64,000 bases of DNA, from assembly GCF_027943255.1 (NCBI RefSeq), contig NC_072897.1, positions 59,234,406 through 59,298,405 on the forward strand, in the 5' to 3' direction. Below the pieces are notes generated by a model. It was given only the letters and a program-made list of their open reading frames with translations, searched no databases and was not told the origin of the DNA. Positions 29,820 to 42,906 of this stretch are shown here, one piece after another. Within the stretch, counting starts at the first letter, position 1. Each line of letters opens with the position of its first letter. The translations under genes were made by a program, and so were the position numbers. This DNA comes from Anastrepha obliqua (lineage: Eukaryota; Arthropoda; Insecta; Diptera; Tephritidae).

Positions 29820-30126
29820 TTTAGGTAAAAAATGGGCCGATAAACATTCTTTATCCTTTGCATTATTATAACAACTTCCTCTTCGGACGTACAAATTTTA
29901 GACTACAGCAAATCCCAGCTAGTCACGATAGATAATGGACAAGCAAAAATACAGGACGGTACATTCAGATTTATTCATCTCATCGACTTAGAGAAATACG
30001 AACAATTTCTGACAGATAAATACAACGAGATGGCCAACCAAATCTCCAACGATCACTTCTTACATCCCATCCTAAAACATGAAGTCTGAATGACCTTTGA
30101 AAACCTAAAAGCCCTAAGACGTTGCA
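29820..30126 (+). pseudogene. env start, truncated, unit A
   Basis: The frame from about 29869 encodes D-Y-S-K-S-Q-L-V-T-I and F-R-F-I-H-L-I-D-L, which parallels the first Gypsy element's Env start (D-Y-T-S-S-Q-V-I-T-I and F-I-Y-L-V-H). It stops near 30089, and the rest of env is missing. LTR sequence begins at 30127. The env-to-LTR junction is shared by B-D, so the truncation predates amplification. Confidence 0.75.
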
Positions 30127-30248
30127 AATTTTAAGTTAAAGTAATAATTGTAATTAATCTTAAGTTGGATTCAATATAATAAAGATAAAAGTGGACGCAA
30201 TTCGGCACACCTTTTTTAAAAATAAAGTTTAATTAATGAAACTTTAAC
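30127..30248 (+). repeat. LTR remnant at the A/B junction (122 bp)
   Basis: Same 122-bp segment as 15877-15998, ending in TTTAAC and followed directly by the primer site of unit B. Only the distal part of the LTR is present. Confidence 0.9.
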
Positions 30249-30979
30249 TGACGCCCGAGCAGAGACCGTTTTAAAAGTTCGCGATTAAATGGGGCTTAAA
30301 ATGTTGGGCGAGAAACGAGTGCAACCACAAATAACAAGCTGCAAGGACGCGAATCGAGAGCCGGTCCAGCGTTGGATTCCTATAGGAAGAACGCACGCTT
30401 CAAGTAGTGCGACTTGGAGGTGCCAGCAAAGGATAGCAAAGACGACACCCCACCGCCGGGAAGTGTATATAGTAAGGATAGTATTAAGACTATTATATAT
30501 TATTAAAGTAGTATTAAGAATTATAAAAAAATTCAGAAAATTATTGAAAAAGTGTAACTTAAAAAATACAGAACTAATTGAGTTACTGAATTATTGAATT
30601 ATTTGGAAAACAAAATATAAAGTGAATTAAAAAGAAAATAAGAAAATTAGATAAACATTTAATCCTCAACAACTTACTTAAAAATTAAAATAAATAGTGA
30701 AGGAAAATTGTAACCAAAACAGATAAATTCGAAAATAAGAAAGCTTATTAATATATGATAGAAATATTTTTCCATTAACAATAAAAATAATATCTGGCTT
30801 GTACAGCCAATAAAATAACGTAATTCAAGCTGCGATTCCCCACCTTCGGGGGGACCCTCCAGCTTATAACAAAGATTCATTCTCTGCGATTCACGACTCA
30901 AGGGACCCTCCACAGAATTAGAAGAAAAAAAATATAAATAAAATAAAAATTATTACATTAAGGAGGTTTGTTTTAAATA

Positions 30980-32345
30980 ATGCCAAGCCCGAGTAATCTT
31001 ATCCGTCCCTCTGTGCTTCATGCACCCTCACCTGTGCCAGACGCACCCTCGCCATATGTATCCAACCCACTCCCTCAACCAACTGCTTCTAGCCCATTTA
31101 ACATGGATCAACTAACAATTTAGTGACGGGACTTGTTAATAATATTTTGAGACAGCAAGGACCGAACATAGTGACCACAGACGCAAATCACGTAAATAAT
31201 ATTGGTGAACTCGACAGACTACCATACGCAGTTAGATGCTTGCGGGAATTCTCCGGAAAACCAGGAGAATATAACTCTTGGAAAAAGAGCGTAGATCGCA
31301 TTCTCCAGATCTATGAGCCCCTCAAAAGGACGCCTAAATATTATGGCATTCTTAATATTATAAGGCATAAAGTAGTGGGCAACGCCGACATTGGCCTCGA
31401 ATCCTATAACATACCATTGGACTGGAAGATTATTTCAAGGTGCCTTACACTCCATTACGCCGATAAGCGAGATCTAGGTACCCTAGAGTACCAAATTACC
31501 TCTTTAGTGCGGGGAAACTTCACTATTCAAGAATTCTATCAACGCGTTTATTCCCATCTCTCCCTTATTCTTGCTTGGATTCAAGGAATTTGGGGTAGAA
31601 TCTATGCATTTACTTACCCGAACATACCTTGATAAAGTCCTCGATACTTTCATACGAGGTTTGAAAGGCAACCTAGCAAGACTTCTGGATATGAGAGAGC
31701 CAGTAGACCTTCTTCAAGCTCTCCATCTTTGCCTGAAATTAGAAAACCAAAACTTCCGCTCTCCCTCCGCGCTGGCTAGTAATAACCAAAACAGGAAGCC
31801 TCACGACTTTCGACCATCTCTCTCACCAAAAAAACCTGTTAACGAATTTTATCCCCAGTTGGCATTCATGCCAAGACCCCACATACAAGCACAATATATT
31901 CCGAATTATCAACGCCCTCAGGTTCCCATTAATGATTGCCGCAATTACCAACCTTATAGATCACTAGGTCAACCTCTTACTAAACCTCAACTCCCTCGTC
32001 CAGAACCAATGAAGGTCGATAGGTCCTTATATTCAAGAGCAGTTTATTATATGAACAGATCGAAAATGAGTAGCCCAATGAAAAGACCATCAAATTTTTC
32101 CAAACAAGTGCCGCTAAAACAACAGCGAAACTTTCACATTGAAGCGGGTGAACAGCAAAACTGACTATCAGCAAGACCCACAGTATTACACCGATCAATA
32201 TTATGAACAAGACTGGACTATAACTCGTCAGGAGTATGAATCCGCATCGACAGCTGAAGAAAGTGGACATCCAGCTCAGACATACGCTCAAGAAAATTCA
32301 CTTCCTGAAACCCAATGTCATATCGACATTCATTCTTTAGAATGA
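30980..32345 (+). pseudogene. gag pseudogene, unit B
   Basis: Carries the three founder frame breaks. Diagnostic variants: G-P-N-I-V and L-P-Y-A-V in the capsid region (shared with unit E), T at the A/T site near 32140. Confidence 0.85.
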
Positions 32346-33308
32346 ACAGTTCTTCGTTGCCTTACGTACAATACAAAGCGAAGAAGGGTAAAATCCTTAA
32401 AATACTTACCGATACTGGGTTAAGCAAAAATTACATCCAACCCTGCCATTTCACAACAAAAAAACCTAATGATAAATAATTTTTTGCAAATTCCATTGAA
32501 GGACAAATCCAAATTACTCATCATACAATTATCAATCTTTTTGGAAAACCGATTAAAATTTTTCGTATTCCCTACATTGAAATCATTTGACGGTATCATA
32601 GAAAACGACAGTCTTAAAGAGCTTCGTGCTACTAACTATAAACATAAAGAATTAAAATTATACAGCAACTCTCCCCCACCGGTTAATAAAATAGACATCA
32701 GAACTGACCATATGATAGCCACACAAATAGAAAATATAAAAAATATAAAAAAATATAAAAATATTTAACTAAAAAGTATCCCAACCTCTTTACCGAACCG
32801 GACGAAAAACTAACATACCTATACCACTACTGTGGTAGGAGACATCAGGACTACGTCAGATACTCCAGTATATGTATACTAAATACTACCCCTACCCTTT
32901 GGCAATGAGAGATTTTGTTACCAGTGAAATAAAAAAATTATTAAAAGATAGAATTATTAGACCATCCCGTTCACCATACAACTCACCCATGTGGGTTGTA
33001 CCCAAAAAACTAGACACATCAGGACAAGAGAAATACAGACTTGTTATAGACTACAGGAAATTGAATTGAATACTTTGACAATAGCAGATAGATACCTCAT
33101 CCCAGAAATCAGAGAGGTAATCTCCCATTTGGGAAATAACAATTATTTTTCTATCCTTAACTTGACAAGTGGCTTCCATCAGATTCCCTTAAAATAATCC
33201 GACATCGAGAAGACGACCTTTTCGGTGAACAAGGGTAAATGTGAGTTCACGCGCCTTCCACGGACTGAAAAACGCTCCAGCAATCTTTCAAAGAGCGCTA
33301 TATGACGT
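32342..33308 (+). pseudogene. pol 5' part, unit B
   Basis: Protease and RT fingers with an A-rich expansion near 32737-32765 that creates a longer chance frame. Reads G-N-N-N-Y-F (shared with D) and has C at the C/G site in the N-A-P-A-I-F-Q block. Confidence 0.85.
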
Positions 33309-35792
33309 ATTTATTTAATTATTTATTTATTTACTTCAGTCTACAGAAAATGTTCTTACAGACTAGTTCTCTTAATTAAATATGGTAACAGATCAAACTT
33401 AAATTTTACAATATTATCACTAAAGTTAATGATGTTACAATAATTGTTACACAATCGTGCAGATTGCACAATAGGTTCATTAAAGATATAATTAGTGGTA
33501 TCACTAGAAATGTTGAATTAACGATTAATTCTTAGACTATAAAAAGAAGTATGGCTTTGAAATTGGCTTAATAACTCCTTACAATCGATATTACCATTAA
33601 TGATAGAGGAGCCACGGAGCTACAAAATAAGAAAAGTCGAAAGAACTCTTCAAGTGATATAGTGCACGTTTTAGGTCAAGATCAGTACAACGCAAAACTG
33701 TGTTTAGAAACTTCAAAACACCCTAAAATTTTTTATTTATTGTTCAAAAACCGATTTATGGTGTTTTTGATGAAGTAAAAATATATCACTAACCCATTTT
33801 TCAACCGATTTTTTATTTCAATATGGTCTTGGGTAGGGGAGTGTATGTGCGTTATAAATGTATATAATTCTCAGATTAAACGATTGACGTTCAAAAGAAA
33901 TTTTTAATAACAAGCTCTGATTTGTGCAATTTTTCCACGTTTTTTTCAATGTGATGCAATTTTTTGGCCACTATTCTCCAACGGGCACCACAATTATATA
34001 CATATTTTTAAACTCCAATAAAATGTGCTCAGAATAATAGCTATTTCATCTTCATACATTGAAAACTGTAAAAGTTACAATGTTTTTTAAAAAAAATTTT
34101 TTTGCACATTTTAAAAAATCCTGCTGAACCGAGACTGCGAGAGTGCTTTAGTGCTCATTGTGGCTAATTTTGAAAGACAGCAATAAGTTTACATAACTAT
34201 GAATACATCCAACATATCAAAATTCATTATAACCAAAGCATGACACAACAGAACCGTTCGCAATTTGCTGGTAAAAAAGTAACTTAATAAAGTAACTTTT
34301 AATAAAAACATTTAATTCAAAAATGTTTCATTTTTTAACAGTATTTTATGTTCAAATTAGCCACTCTTGTATTACATCGAAAAAACTCAGCTCAGGTTGC
34401 TTTAGATTCGTTTGGTTAGCTTCATTTTAGTTACGAATTTCCTGTAAGGTTATGCTAGGTAAAGATTACGTTTATTTGTAGATGTTTTGAAACGAGTACA
34501 CGTAGAAGTACAATGCAATCGGTTCAATTGTGTTACGTAAGGTTATATTTAGTGAAGTAAGATTAGGATACGTTATTCAAGGTTTCGTCGAGTTTGGATA
34601 GGTTGGCATTGCAAACTAATCAAAATGACTTCCTTTTGCAACACAGAAAAGCAGCACAATGGGTTCGATTGTCTCACATTGTGTACGGTTGCATTGATTT
34701 CGATAACATTAGGTTAGGTGAGGTTTAGTTAGATAATACTACGTCCGGGTAAGTCAGAAAACTGCAGAAGTAAGTCAGCAAATTGCTTTACTTTTTGTAT
34801 TATTTTTTTTTTCTTTTACGTTATAATATTCTTCTACGGTCTGTTCAACTCGAGAATGTTCTGTTTTTATTTTATTTCTACAAAGCCGGTCTTCACTTCG
34901 AAAATTTCTTATCAATTTTAATGAAATAATGCTTGCTACTTCGACGCATTTTGATCGATTTTTGAAATTAAATGCTTTTTACATTCGGAATAGACACAGC
35001 TATAAGAGTTTTTACTAATAAATAAACCTTTCATTTCAATATTATCGACAATATCTCCTTAAACTCGAAAAAATTCTAAAAATTGACTACAATTTAAGTT
35101 TTGTGTTGAAAAATCAGTGGTTATTTTTGCTGAGCGTGAAGAATAGAAGACATAAGTCAGAAGAACTAACATTTAGCTCAACAAAACTGTTTCAAGATTG
35201 GAAATCGGACGAGCTACAAATTTTTAAGTGTCGGAAAACACCAAAAATTTGTTTTTGAATGATAAATAAAAAATTTGAGGGTGTTAAACATTTTTTGAAC
35301 ACGGTTCCGCGTCGTTTTCGGCTAGATCTACAGTGCTCATCATGTCACTTCAAAAGTTCTGATTCACTGTAGCACCGTGTTATTGAGAAGTATATTCGAC
35401 TATCATGTAATGACTGTAAGCCAAGTAATTTGCGGCGACTTATATAAGAGGCAGAACAATCTTGCCAGCCCATTTTAAACAACTCTATTTTTGTGAAAAT
35501 CTTTTGTACATTTTCAATTTTCCTCGAATGAGCCTCAAGTATGGGTTCCTTATTAATGAACAGTACTCTATACGAGATCATACTAAGGCAACATAAAGGG
35601 ATTTCAACGTTTGAGTGTTTCTAAAATCAGTGGAATTTCTTCTGATGAAACCAACCATTGCAAATGCTTTAGATGTTACATAATCAATATGCTTAGTGAA
35701 GGAAAGTTTAGTATCAAAAATAATACCAAGATCTTTCATTTCCTACTTCCTAATTAGGATACAGTTATTTAATTTGTAGTTAACACAAATAT
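33309..35792 (-). mobile_element. LINE insertion, unit B copy
   Basis: Same insertion point and TAAA-type tail as in unit A. Contains the AGCTATTTCATC segment near 34039 and the CAATCGGTTCAATTG segment near 34517, both absent from A, and lacks the 20-bp GAATACCGCATG segment. Confidence 0.8.
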
Positions 35793-35989
35793 AGGGAAAT
35801 TTTGTTAAGTCTACATAGATGACATTATTGTTTTCGACAAAGATGAACAAAGCCGCCTTCAGAATGTGGGTAAGATTTTCGACTCGATCAAAAAAGCAAA
35901 CATGAAGGTCCAGCTGGACAAATGTGAAGTGGAATTTCTAGATTTCATTGTCTCCCCCACAGGAATAAAAACCAATAAGCAATATTTTC
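35793..35989 (+). pseudogene. RT palm remnant, unit B
   Basis: Continues RT with V-Y-I-D-D-I-I-V-F. A TAA replaces the Lys codon just before it, as in C and D. Confidence 0.8.
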
Positions 35990-36320
35990 GGCTGTTCTTG
36001 AGCGACGTGCACGGGTTTTATTTTTCACATCACTAATTTGTTTCAACAGCTCGAATTTTTTCACCAATTTCTATATTGCGGTTCGGTGTGCTTCACGATG
36101 ACCCAAAACTGTTCAAGTTTTTCGAACCGTTTTTGCCAAATTTTCCCCATTTTTAGAGTGAATTTTAATAATTTCAATGCGTTGTTTAAGCGTGTATCGC
36201 TGCATTTTTATTAATGGCGTCGTTTCTACTTGTCACATATCGAAAAGTGACAGCTTCAAAAGTGGCCTCTACCGAAATAGCGGGCTATTCAAAATTACAC
36301 CTGTTATTGGAAAACCCATT
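35990..36320 (-). pseudogene. Mariner/Tc1-like scrap, unit B copy
   Basis: Same fragment as in A. Shares AAAACTG and AAAAGTGACAG variants with unit C; A and D have AAAAATG and AAAAATGACAG. Confidence 0.65.
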
Positions 36321-36455
36321 ATAAGTGCGGCAGAACAAACGTCGTCGCAGACTCGCTATCCAGACCCCCACAAACTGATTTAATACTCTTACATCCCATC
36401 CTAAAACATGAAGCCATTCAGACCTTTGAAAACCTAAAAGCCCTAAGACCTTGCA
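36321..36455 (+). pseudogene. RNase H end joined to env end by deletion, unit B
   Basis: The RNase H end is followed by CTCTTACA and then env sequence found in unit A from 30065. The 1386 bp between are gone, with the 7-bp word TCTTACA present once at the joint and twice in unit A. Confidence 0.9.
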
Positions 36456-36577
36456 AATTTTAAGTTAAAGTAATAATTGTAATTAATCTTAAGTTGGATT
36501 CAATATAATAAAGATAAAAGTGAACGCAAGTCGGCACACCTTTTTTAAAAATAAAGTTTAATTAATGAAACTTTAAC
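36456..36577 (+). repeat. LTR remnant at the B/C junction (122 bp)
   Basis: Identical in length and position to the other junction LTR pieces. It reads AAGTGAACGCAAG where the A/B copy has AAGTGGACGCAAT. Confidence 0.9.
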
Positions 36578-37308
36578 TGACGCCCGAGCAGAGACCGTTT
36601 TAAAAGTTCGCGATTAAATGGGGCTTAAAATGTTGGGCGAGAAACGAGTGCAACCACAAATAACAAGCTGCAAGGACGCGAATCGAGAGCCGGTCCAGCG
36701 TTGGATTCCTATAGGAAGAACTCACGCTTCAAGTAGTGCGACTTGGAGGTGCCAGCAAAGGATAGCAAAGACGACACCCCACCGCCGGGAAGTGCATATA
36801 GTAAGGATAGTATTAAGACTATTATATATTATTAAAGTAGTATTAAGAATTATAAAAAAATTCAGAAAATTATTGAAAAAGTGTAACTTAAAAAATACAG
36901 AACTAATTGAGTTACTGAATTATTGAATTATTTGGAAAACAAAATATAAAGTGAATTAAAAAGAAAATAAGAAAATTAGATAAACATTTAATCCTCAACA
37001 ACTTACTTAAAAATTAAAATAAATAGTGAAGGAAAATTGTAACCAAAACAGATAAATTCGAAAATAAGAAAGCTTATTAATATATGATAGAAATATTTTT
37101 CCATTAACAATAAAAATAATATCTGGCTTGTACAGCCAATAAAATAACGTAATTCAAGCTGCGATTCCCCACCTTCGGGGGGACCCTCCAGCTTATAACA
37201 AAGATTCATTCTCTGCGATTCACGACCCAAGGGACCCTCCACAGAATTAGAAGAAAAAAAATATAAATAAAATAAAAATTATTACATTAAGGAGGTTTGT
37301 TTTAAATA

Positions 37309-38674
37309 ATGCCAAGCCCGAGTAATCTTATCCGTCCCTCTGTGCTTCATGCACCCTCACCTGTGCCAGACGCACCCTCGCCATATGTATCTAACCCACT
37401 CCCTCAACCAACTGCTTCTAGCCCATTTAACATGGATCAACTAACAATTTAGTGACGGGACTTGTCAATAATATTTTGAGACAGCAAGCACCGAACACTG
37501 TGACCACAGACGCAAATCACGTAAATAATATTGGTGAACTCGACAGAATACCATACGTAGTTAGATGCTTGCGGGAATTCTCCGGAAAACCAGGAGAATA
37601 TAACTCTTGGAAAAAGAGCGTAGATCGCATTCTCCAGATCTATGAGCCCCTCAAAAGGACGCCTAAATATTATGGCATTCTTAATATTATAAGGCATAAA
37701 GTAGTGGGCAACGCCGACATTGGCCTCGAATCCTATAACATACCATTGGACTGGAAGATTATTTCAAGGTGCCTTACACTCCATTACGCCGATAAGCGAG
37801 ATCTAGGTACCCTAGAGTACCAAATTACCTCTTTAGTGCGGGGAAACTTCACTATTCAAGAATTCTATCAACGCGTTTATTCCCATCTCTCCCTTATTCT
37901 TGCTTGGATTCAAGGAATTTGGGGTAGAATCTATGCATTTACTTACCCGAACATACCTTGATAAAGTCCTCGATACTTTCATACGAGGTTTGAAAGGCAA
38001 CCTAGCAAGACTTCTGGATATGAGAGAGCCAGTAGACCTTCTTCAAGCTCTCCATCTTTGCCTGAAATTAGAAAACCAAAACTTCCGCTCTCCCTCCGCG
38101 CTGGCTAGTAATAACCAAAACAGGAAGCCTCACGACTTTCGACCATCTCTCTCACCAAAAAAACCTGTTAACGAATTTTATCCCCAGTTGGCATTCATGC
38201 GAAGACCCCACATACAAGCACAATATATTCCGAATTATCAACGCCCTCAGGTTCCCATTAATGATTGCCGCAATTACCAACCTTATAGATCACTAGGTCA
38301 ACCTCTTACTAAACCTCAACTCCCTCGTCCAGAACCAATGAAGGTCGATAGGTCCTTATATTCAAGAGCAGTTTATTATATGAACAGATCGAAAATGAGT
38401 AGCCCAATGAAAAGACCATCAAATTTTTCCAAACAAGTGCCGCTAAAACAACAGCGAAACTTTCACATTGAAGCGGGTGAACAGCAAAACTGACTATCAG
38501 CAAGACCCACAGTATAACACCGATCAATATTATGAACAAGACTGGACTATAACTCGTCAGGAGTATGAATCCGCATCGACAGCTGAAGAAAGTGGACATC
38601 CAGCTCAGACATACGCTCAAGAAAATTCACTTCCTGAAACCCAATGTCATATCGACATTCATTCTTTAGAATGA
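37309..38674 (+). pseudogene. gag pseudogene, unit C
   Basis: Founder frame breaks retained. Has A-P-N-T-V with I-P-Y-V-V, shared with D, and T at the A/T site near 38470, shared with B and E. Confidence 0.85.
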
Positions 38675-39637
38675 ACAGTTCTTCGTTGCCTTACGTACAA
38701 TACAAAGCGAAGAAGGGTAAAATCCTTAAAATACTTACCGATACTGGGTTAAGCAAAAATTACATCCAACCCTGCCATTTCACAACAAAAAAACCTAATG
38801 ATAAATAATTTTTTGCAAATTCCATTGAAGGACAAATCCAAATTACTCATCATACAATTATCAATCTTTTTGGAAAACCGATTAAAATTTTTCGTATTCC
38901 CTACATTGAAATCATTTGACGGTATCATAGAAAACGACAGTCTTAAAGAGCTTCGTGCTACTAACTATAAACATAAAGAATTAAAATTATACAGCAACTC
39001 TCCCCCACCGGTTAATAAAATAGACATCAGAACTGACCATATGATAGCCACACAAATAGAAAATATAAAAAATATAAAAAAATATAAAAATATTTAACTA
39101 AAAAGTATCCCAACCTCTTTACCGAACCGGACGAAAAACTAACATACCTATACCACTACTGTGGTAGGAGACATCAGGACTACGTCAGATACTCCAGTAT
39201 ATGTATACTAAATACTACCCCTACCCTTTGGCAATGAGAAATTTTGTTACCAGTGAAATAAAAAAATTATTAAAAGATAGAATTATTAGACCATCCCGTT
39301 CACCATACAACTCACCCATGTGGGTTGTACCCAAAAAACTAGACACATCAGGACAAGAGAAATACAGACTTGTTATAGACTACAGGAAATTGAATTGAAT
39401 ACTTTGACAATAGCAGATAGATACCTCATCCCAGAAATCAGAGAGGTAATCTCGCATTTGGGAAATAACAAATATTTTTCTATCCTTAACTTGACAAGTG
39501 GCTTCCATCAGATTCCCTTAAAATAATCCGACATCGAGAAGACGACCTTTTCGGTGAACAAGGGTAAATGTGAGTTCACGCGCCTTCCACGGACTGAAAA
39601 ACGCTCCAGCAATCTTTGAAAGAGCGCTATATGACGT
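38671..39637 (+). pseudogene. pol 5' part, unit C
   Basis: Reads G-N-N-K-Y-F and has G at the C/G site (CTTTGAAAG) in the N-A-P-A-I-F block, both shared with E. Confidence 0.85.
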
Positions 39638-42121
39638 ATTTATTTAATTATTTATTTATTTACTTCAGTCTACAGAAAATGTTCTTACAGACTAGTTCTC
39701 TTAATTAAATATGGTAACAGATCAAACTTAAATTTTACAATATTATCACTAAAGTTAATGATGTTACAATAATTGTTACACAATCGTGCAGATTGCACAA
39801 TAGGTTCATTAAAGACATAATTAGTGGTATCACTAGAAATGTTGAATTAACGATTAATTCTTAGACTATAAAAAGAAGTATGGCTTTGAAATTGGCTTAA
39901 TAACTCCTTACAATCGATATTACCATTAATGATAGAGGAGCCACGGAGCTACAAAATAAGAAAAGTCGAAAGAACTCTTCAAGTGATATAGTGCACGTTT
40001 TAGGTCAAGATCAGTACAACGCAAAACTGTGTTTAGAAACTTCAAAACACCCTAAAATTTTTTATTTATTGTTCAAAAACCGATTTATGGTGTTTTTGAT
40101 GAAGTAAAAATATATCACTAACCCATTTTTCAACCGATTTTTTATTTCAATATGGTCTTGGGTAGGGGAGTGTATGTGCGTTATAAATGTATATAATTCT
40201 CAGATTAAACGATTGACGTTCAAAAGAAATTTTTAATAACAAGCTCTGATTTGTGCAATTTTTCCACGTTTTTTTCAATGTGATGCAATTTTTTGGCCAC
40301 TATTCTCCAACGGGCACCACAATTATATACATATTTTTAAACTCCAATAAAATGTGCTCAGAATAATAGCTATTTCATCTTCATACATTGAAAACTGTAA
40401 AAGTTACAATGTTTTTTAAAAAAAATTTTTTTGCACATTTTAAAAAATCCTGCTGAACCGAGACTGCGAGAGTGCTTTAGTGCTCATTGTGGCTAATTTT
40501 GAAAGACAGCAATAAGTTTACATAACTATGAATACATCCAACATATCAAAATTCATTATAACCAAAGCATGACACAACAGAACCGTTCGCAATTTGCTGG
40601 TAAAAAAGTAACTTAATAAAGTAACTTTTAATAAAAACATTTAATTCAAAAATGTTTCATTTTTTAACAGTATTTTATGTTCAAATTAGCCACTCTTGTA
40701 TTACATCGAAAAAACTCAGCTCAGGTTGCTTTAGATTCGTTTGGTTAGCTTCATTTTAGTTACGAATTTCCTGTAAGGTTATGCTAGGTAAAGATTACGT
40801 TTATTTGTAGATGTTTTGAAACGAGTACACGTAGAAGTACAATGCAATCGGTTCAATTGTGTTACGTAAGGTTATATTTAGTGAAGTAAGATTAGGATAC
40901 GTTATTCAAGGTTTCGTCGAGTTTGGATAGGTTGGCATTGCAAACTAATCAAAATGACTTCCTTTTGCAACACAGAAAAGCAGCACAATGGGTTCGATTG
41001 TCTCACATTGTGTACGGTTGCATTGATTTCGATAACATTAGGTTAGGTGAGGTTTAGTTAGATAATACTACGTCCGGGTAAGTCAGAAAACTGCAGAAGT
41101 AAGTCAGCAAATTGCTTTACTTTTTGTATTATTTTTTTTTTCTTTTACGTTATAATATTCTTCTACGGTCTGTTCAACTCGAGAATGTTCTGTTTTTATT
41201 TTATTTCTACAAAGCCGGTCTTCACTTCGAAAATTTCTTATCAATTTTAATGAAATAATGCTTGCTACTTCGACGCATTTTGATCGATTTTTGAAATTAA
41301 ATGCTTTTTACATTCGGAATAGACACAGCTATAAGAGTTTTTACTAATAAATAAACCTTTCATTTCAATATTATCGACAATATCTCCTTAAACTCGAAAA
41401 AATTCTAAAAATTGACTACAATTTAAGTTTTGTGTTGAAAAATCAGTGGTTATTTTTGCTGAGCGTGAAGAATAGAAGACATAAGTCAGAAGAACTAACA
41501 TTTAGCTCAACAAAACTGTTTCAAGATTGGAAATCGGACGAGCTACAAATTTTTAAGTGTCGGAAAACACCAAAAATTTGTTTTTGAATGATAAATAAAA
41601 AATTTGAGGGTGTTAAACATTTTTTGAACACGGTTCCGCGTCGTTTTCGGCTAGATCTACAGTGCTCATCATGTCACTTCAAAAGTTCTGATTCACTGTA
41701 GCACCGTGTTATTGAGAAGTATATTCGACTATCATGTAATGACTGTAAGCCAAGTAATTTGCGGCGACTTATATAAGAGGCAGAACAATCTTGCCAGCCC
41801 ATTTTAAACAACTCTATTTTTGTGAAAATCTTTTGTACATTTTCAATTTTCCTCGAATGAGCCTCAAGTATGGGTTCCTTATTAATGAACAGTACTCTAT
41901 ACGAGATCATACTAAGGCAACATAAAGGGATTTCAACGTTTGAGTGTTTCTAAAATCAGTGGAATTTCTTCTGATGAAACCAACCATTGCAAATGCTTTA
42001 GATGTTACATAATCAATATGCTTAGTGAAGGAAAGTTTAGTATCAAAAATAATACCAAGATCTTTCATTTCCTACTTCCTAATTAGGATACAGTTATTTA
42101 ATTTGTAGTTAACACAAATAT
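39638..42121 (-). mobile_element. LINE insertion, unit C copy
   Basis: Same length as in B and, like B, without the 20-bp GAATACCGCATG segment. Confidence 0.8.
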
Positions 42122-42318
42122 AGGGAAATTTTGTTAAGTCTACATAGATGACATTATTGTTTTCGACAAAGATGAACAAAGCCGCCTTCAGAATGTGGGT
42201 AAGATTTTCGACTCGATCAAAAAAGCAAACATGAAGGTCCAGCTGGACAAATGTGAAGTGGAATTTCTAGATTTCATTGTCTCCCCCACAGGAATAAAAA
42301 CCAATAAGCAATATTTTC
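42122..42318 (+). pseudogene. RT palm remnant, unit C
   Basis: Y-I-D-D block preceded by the TAA seen in B and D. Confidence 0.8.
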
Positions 42319-42649
42319 GGCTGTTCTTGAGCGACGTGCACGGGTTTTATTTTTCACATCACTAATTTGTTTCAACAGCTCGAATTTTTTCACCAATTTC
42401 TATATTGCGGTTCGGTGTGCTTCACGATGACCCAAAACTGTTCAAGTTTTTCGAACCGTTTTTGCCAAATTTTCCCCATTTTTAGAGTGAATTTTAATAA
42501 TTTCAATGCGTTGTTTAAGCGTGTATCGCTGCATTTTTATTAATGGCGTCGTTTCTACTTGTCACATATCGAAAAGTGACAGCTTCAAAAGTGGCCTCTA
42601 CCGAAATAGCGGGCTATTCAAAATTACACCTGTTATTGGAAAACCCATT
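42319..42649 (-). pseudogene. Mariner/Tc1-like scrap, unit C copy
   Basis: Shares the B-type variants AAAACTG and AAAAGTGACAG. Confidence 0.65.
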
Positions 42650-42784
42650 ATAAGTGCGGCAGAACAAACGTCGTCGCAGACTCGCTATCCAGACCCCCAC
42701 AAACTGATTTAATACTCTTACATCCCATCCTAAAACATGAAGCCATTCAGACCTTTGAAAACCTAAAAGCCCTAAGACCTTGCA
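42650..42784 (+). pseudogene. RNase H end joined to env end by deletion, unit C
   Basis: Same breakpoint joint as in unit B. Confidence 0.9.
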
Positions 42785-42906
42785 AATTTTAAGTTAAAGT
42801 AATAATTGTAATTAATCTTAAGTTGGATTCAATATAATAAAGATAAAAGTGAACGCAAGTCGGCACACCTTTTTTAAAAATAAAGTTTAATTAATGAAAC
42901 TTTAAC
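42785..42906 (+). repeat. LTR remnant at the C/D junction (122 bp)
   Basis: Matches the B/C junction copy. Confidence 0.9.

Larger units (their letters stand above)
22572..30248 (+). mobile_element. Array unit A (7677 bp): least deleted copy of the decayed Gypsy-like element
   Basis: The order is primer site, leader, gag, protease, RT (split by a LINE), RT palm, mariner scrap, RNase H end, integrase, env start, and the 122-bp LTR remnant that leads into unit B. It is the only unit that keeps the 1386-bp segment 28672-30057 with integrase and the start of env. The frameshifts and stops it shares with B-E show the founder was already dead before amplification. Confidence 0.9.
30249..36577 (+). 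mobile_element. Array unit B (6329 bp)
   Basis: Same order as unit A up to the mariner scrap, then a direct junction (TCTTACA) into the env end. The unit lacks the 20-bp segment in the LINE near 34144 that A, D and E have. Its leader hairpin is at 30836-30853. Confidence 0.9.
36578..42906 (+). mobile_element. Array unit C (6329 bp)
   Basis: Same structure and length as B. Private variants include GAACTCACG in the leader, M-R-R-P in gag and M-R-N-F in RT. Leader hairpin at 37165-37182. Confidence 0.9.

Noticed and set aside
32469..32768. 99-codon frame in B-D and E ending in Asn/Lys/Ile repeats
   Set aside because: The extension over unit A comes from an A-rich slippage expansion inside the protease/RT spacer; only the F-D-G-I-I part is ancestral coding sequence.
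36177..36383. Plus-strand frame over the mariner scrap, repeated in units
   Set aside because: It is the shadow of the minus-strand transposase fragment.
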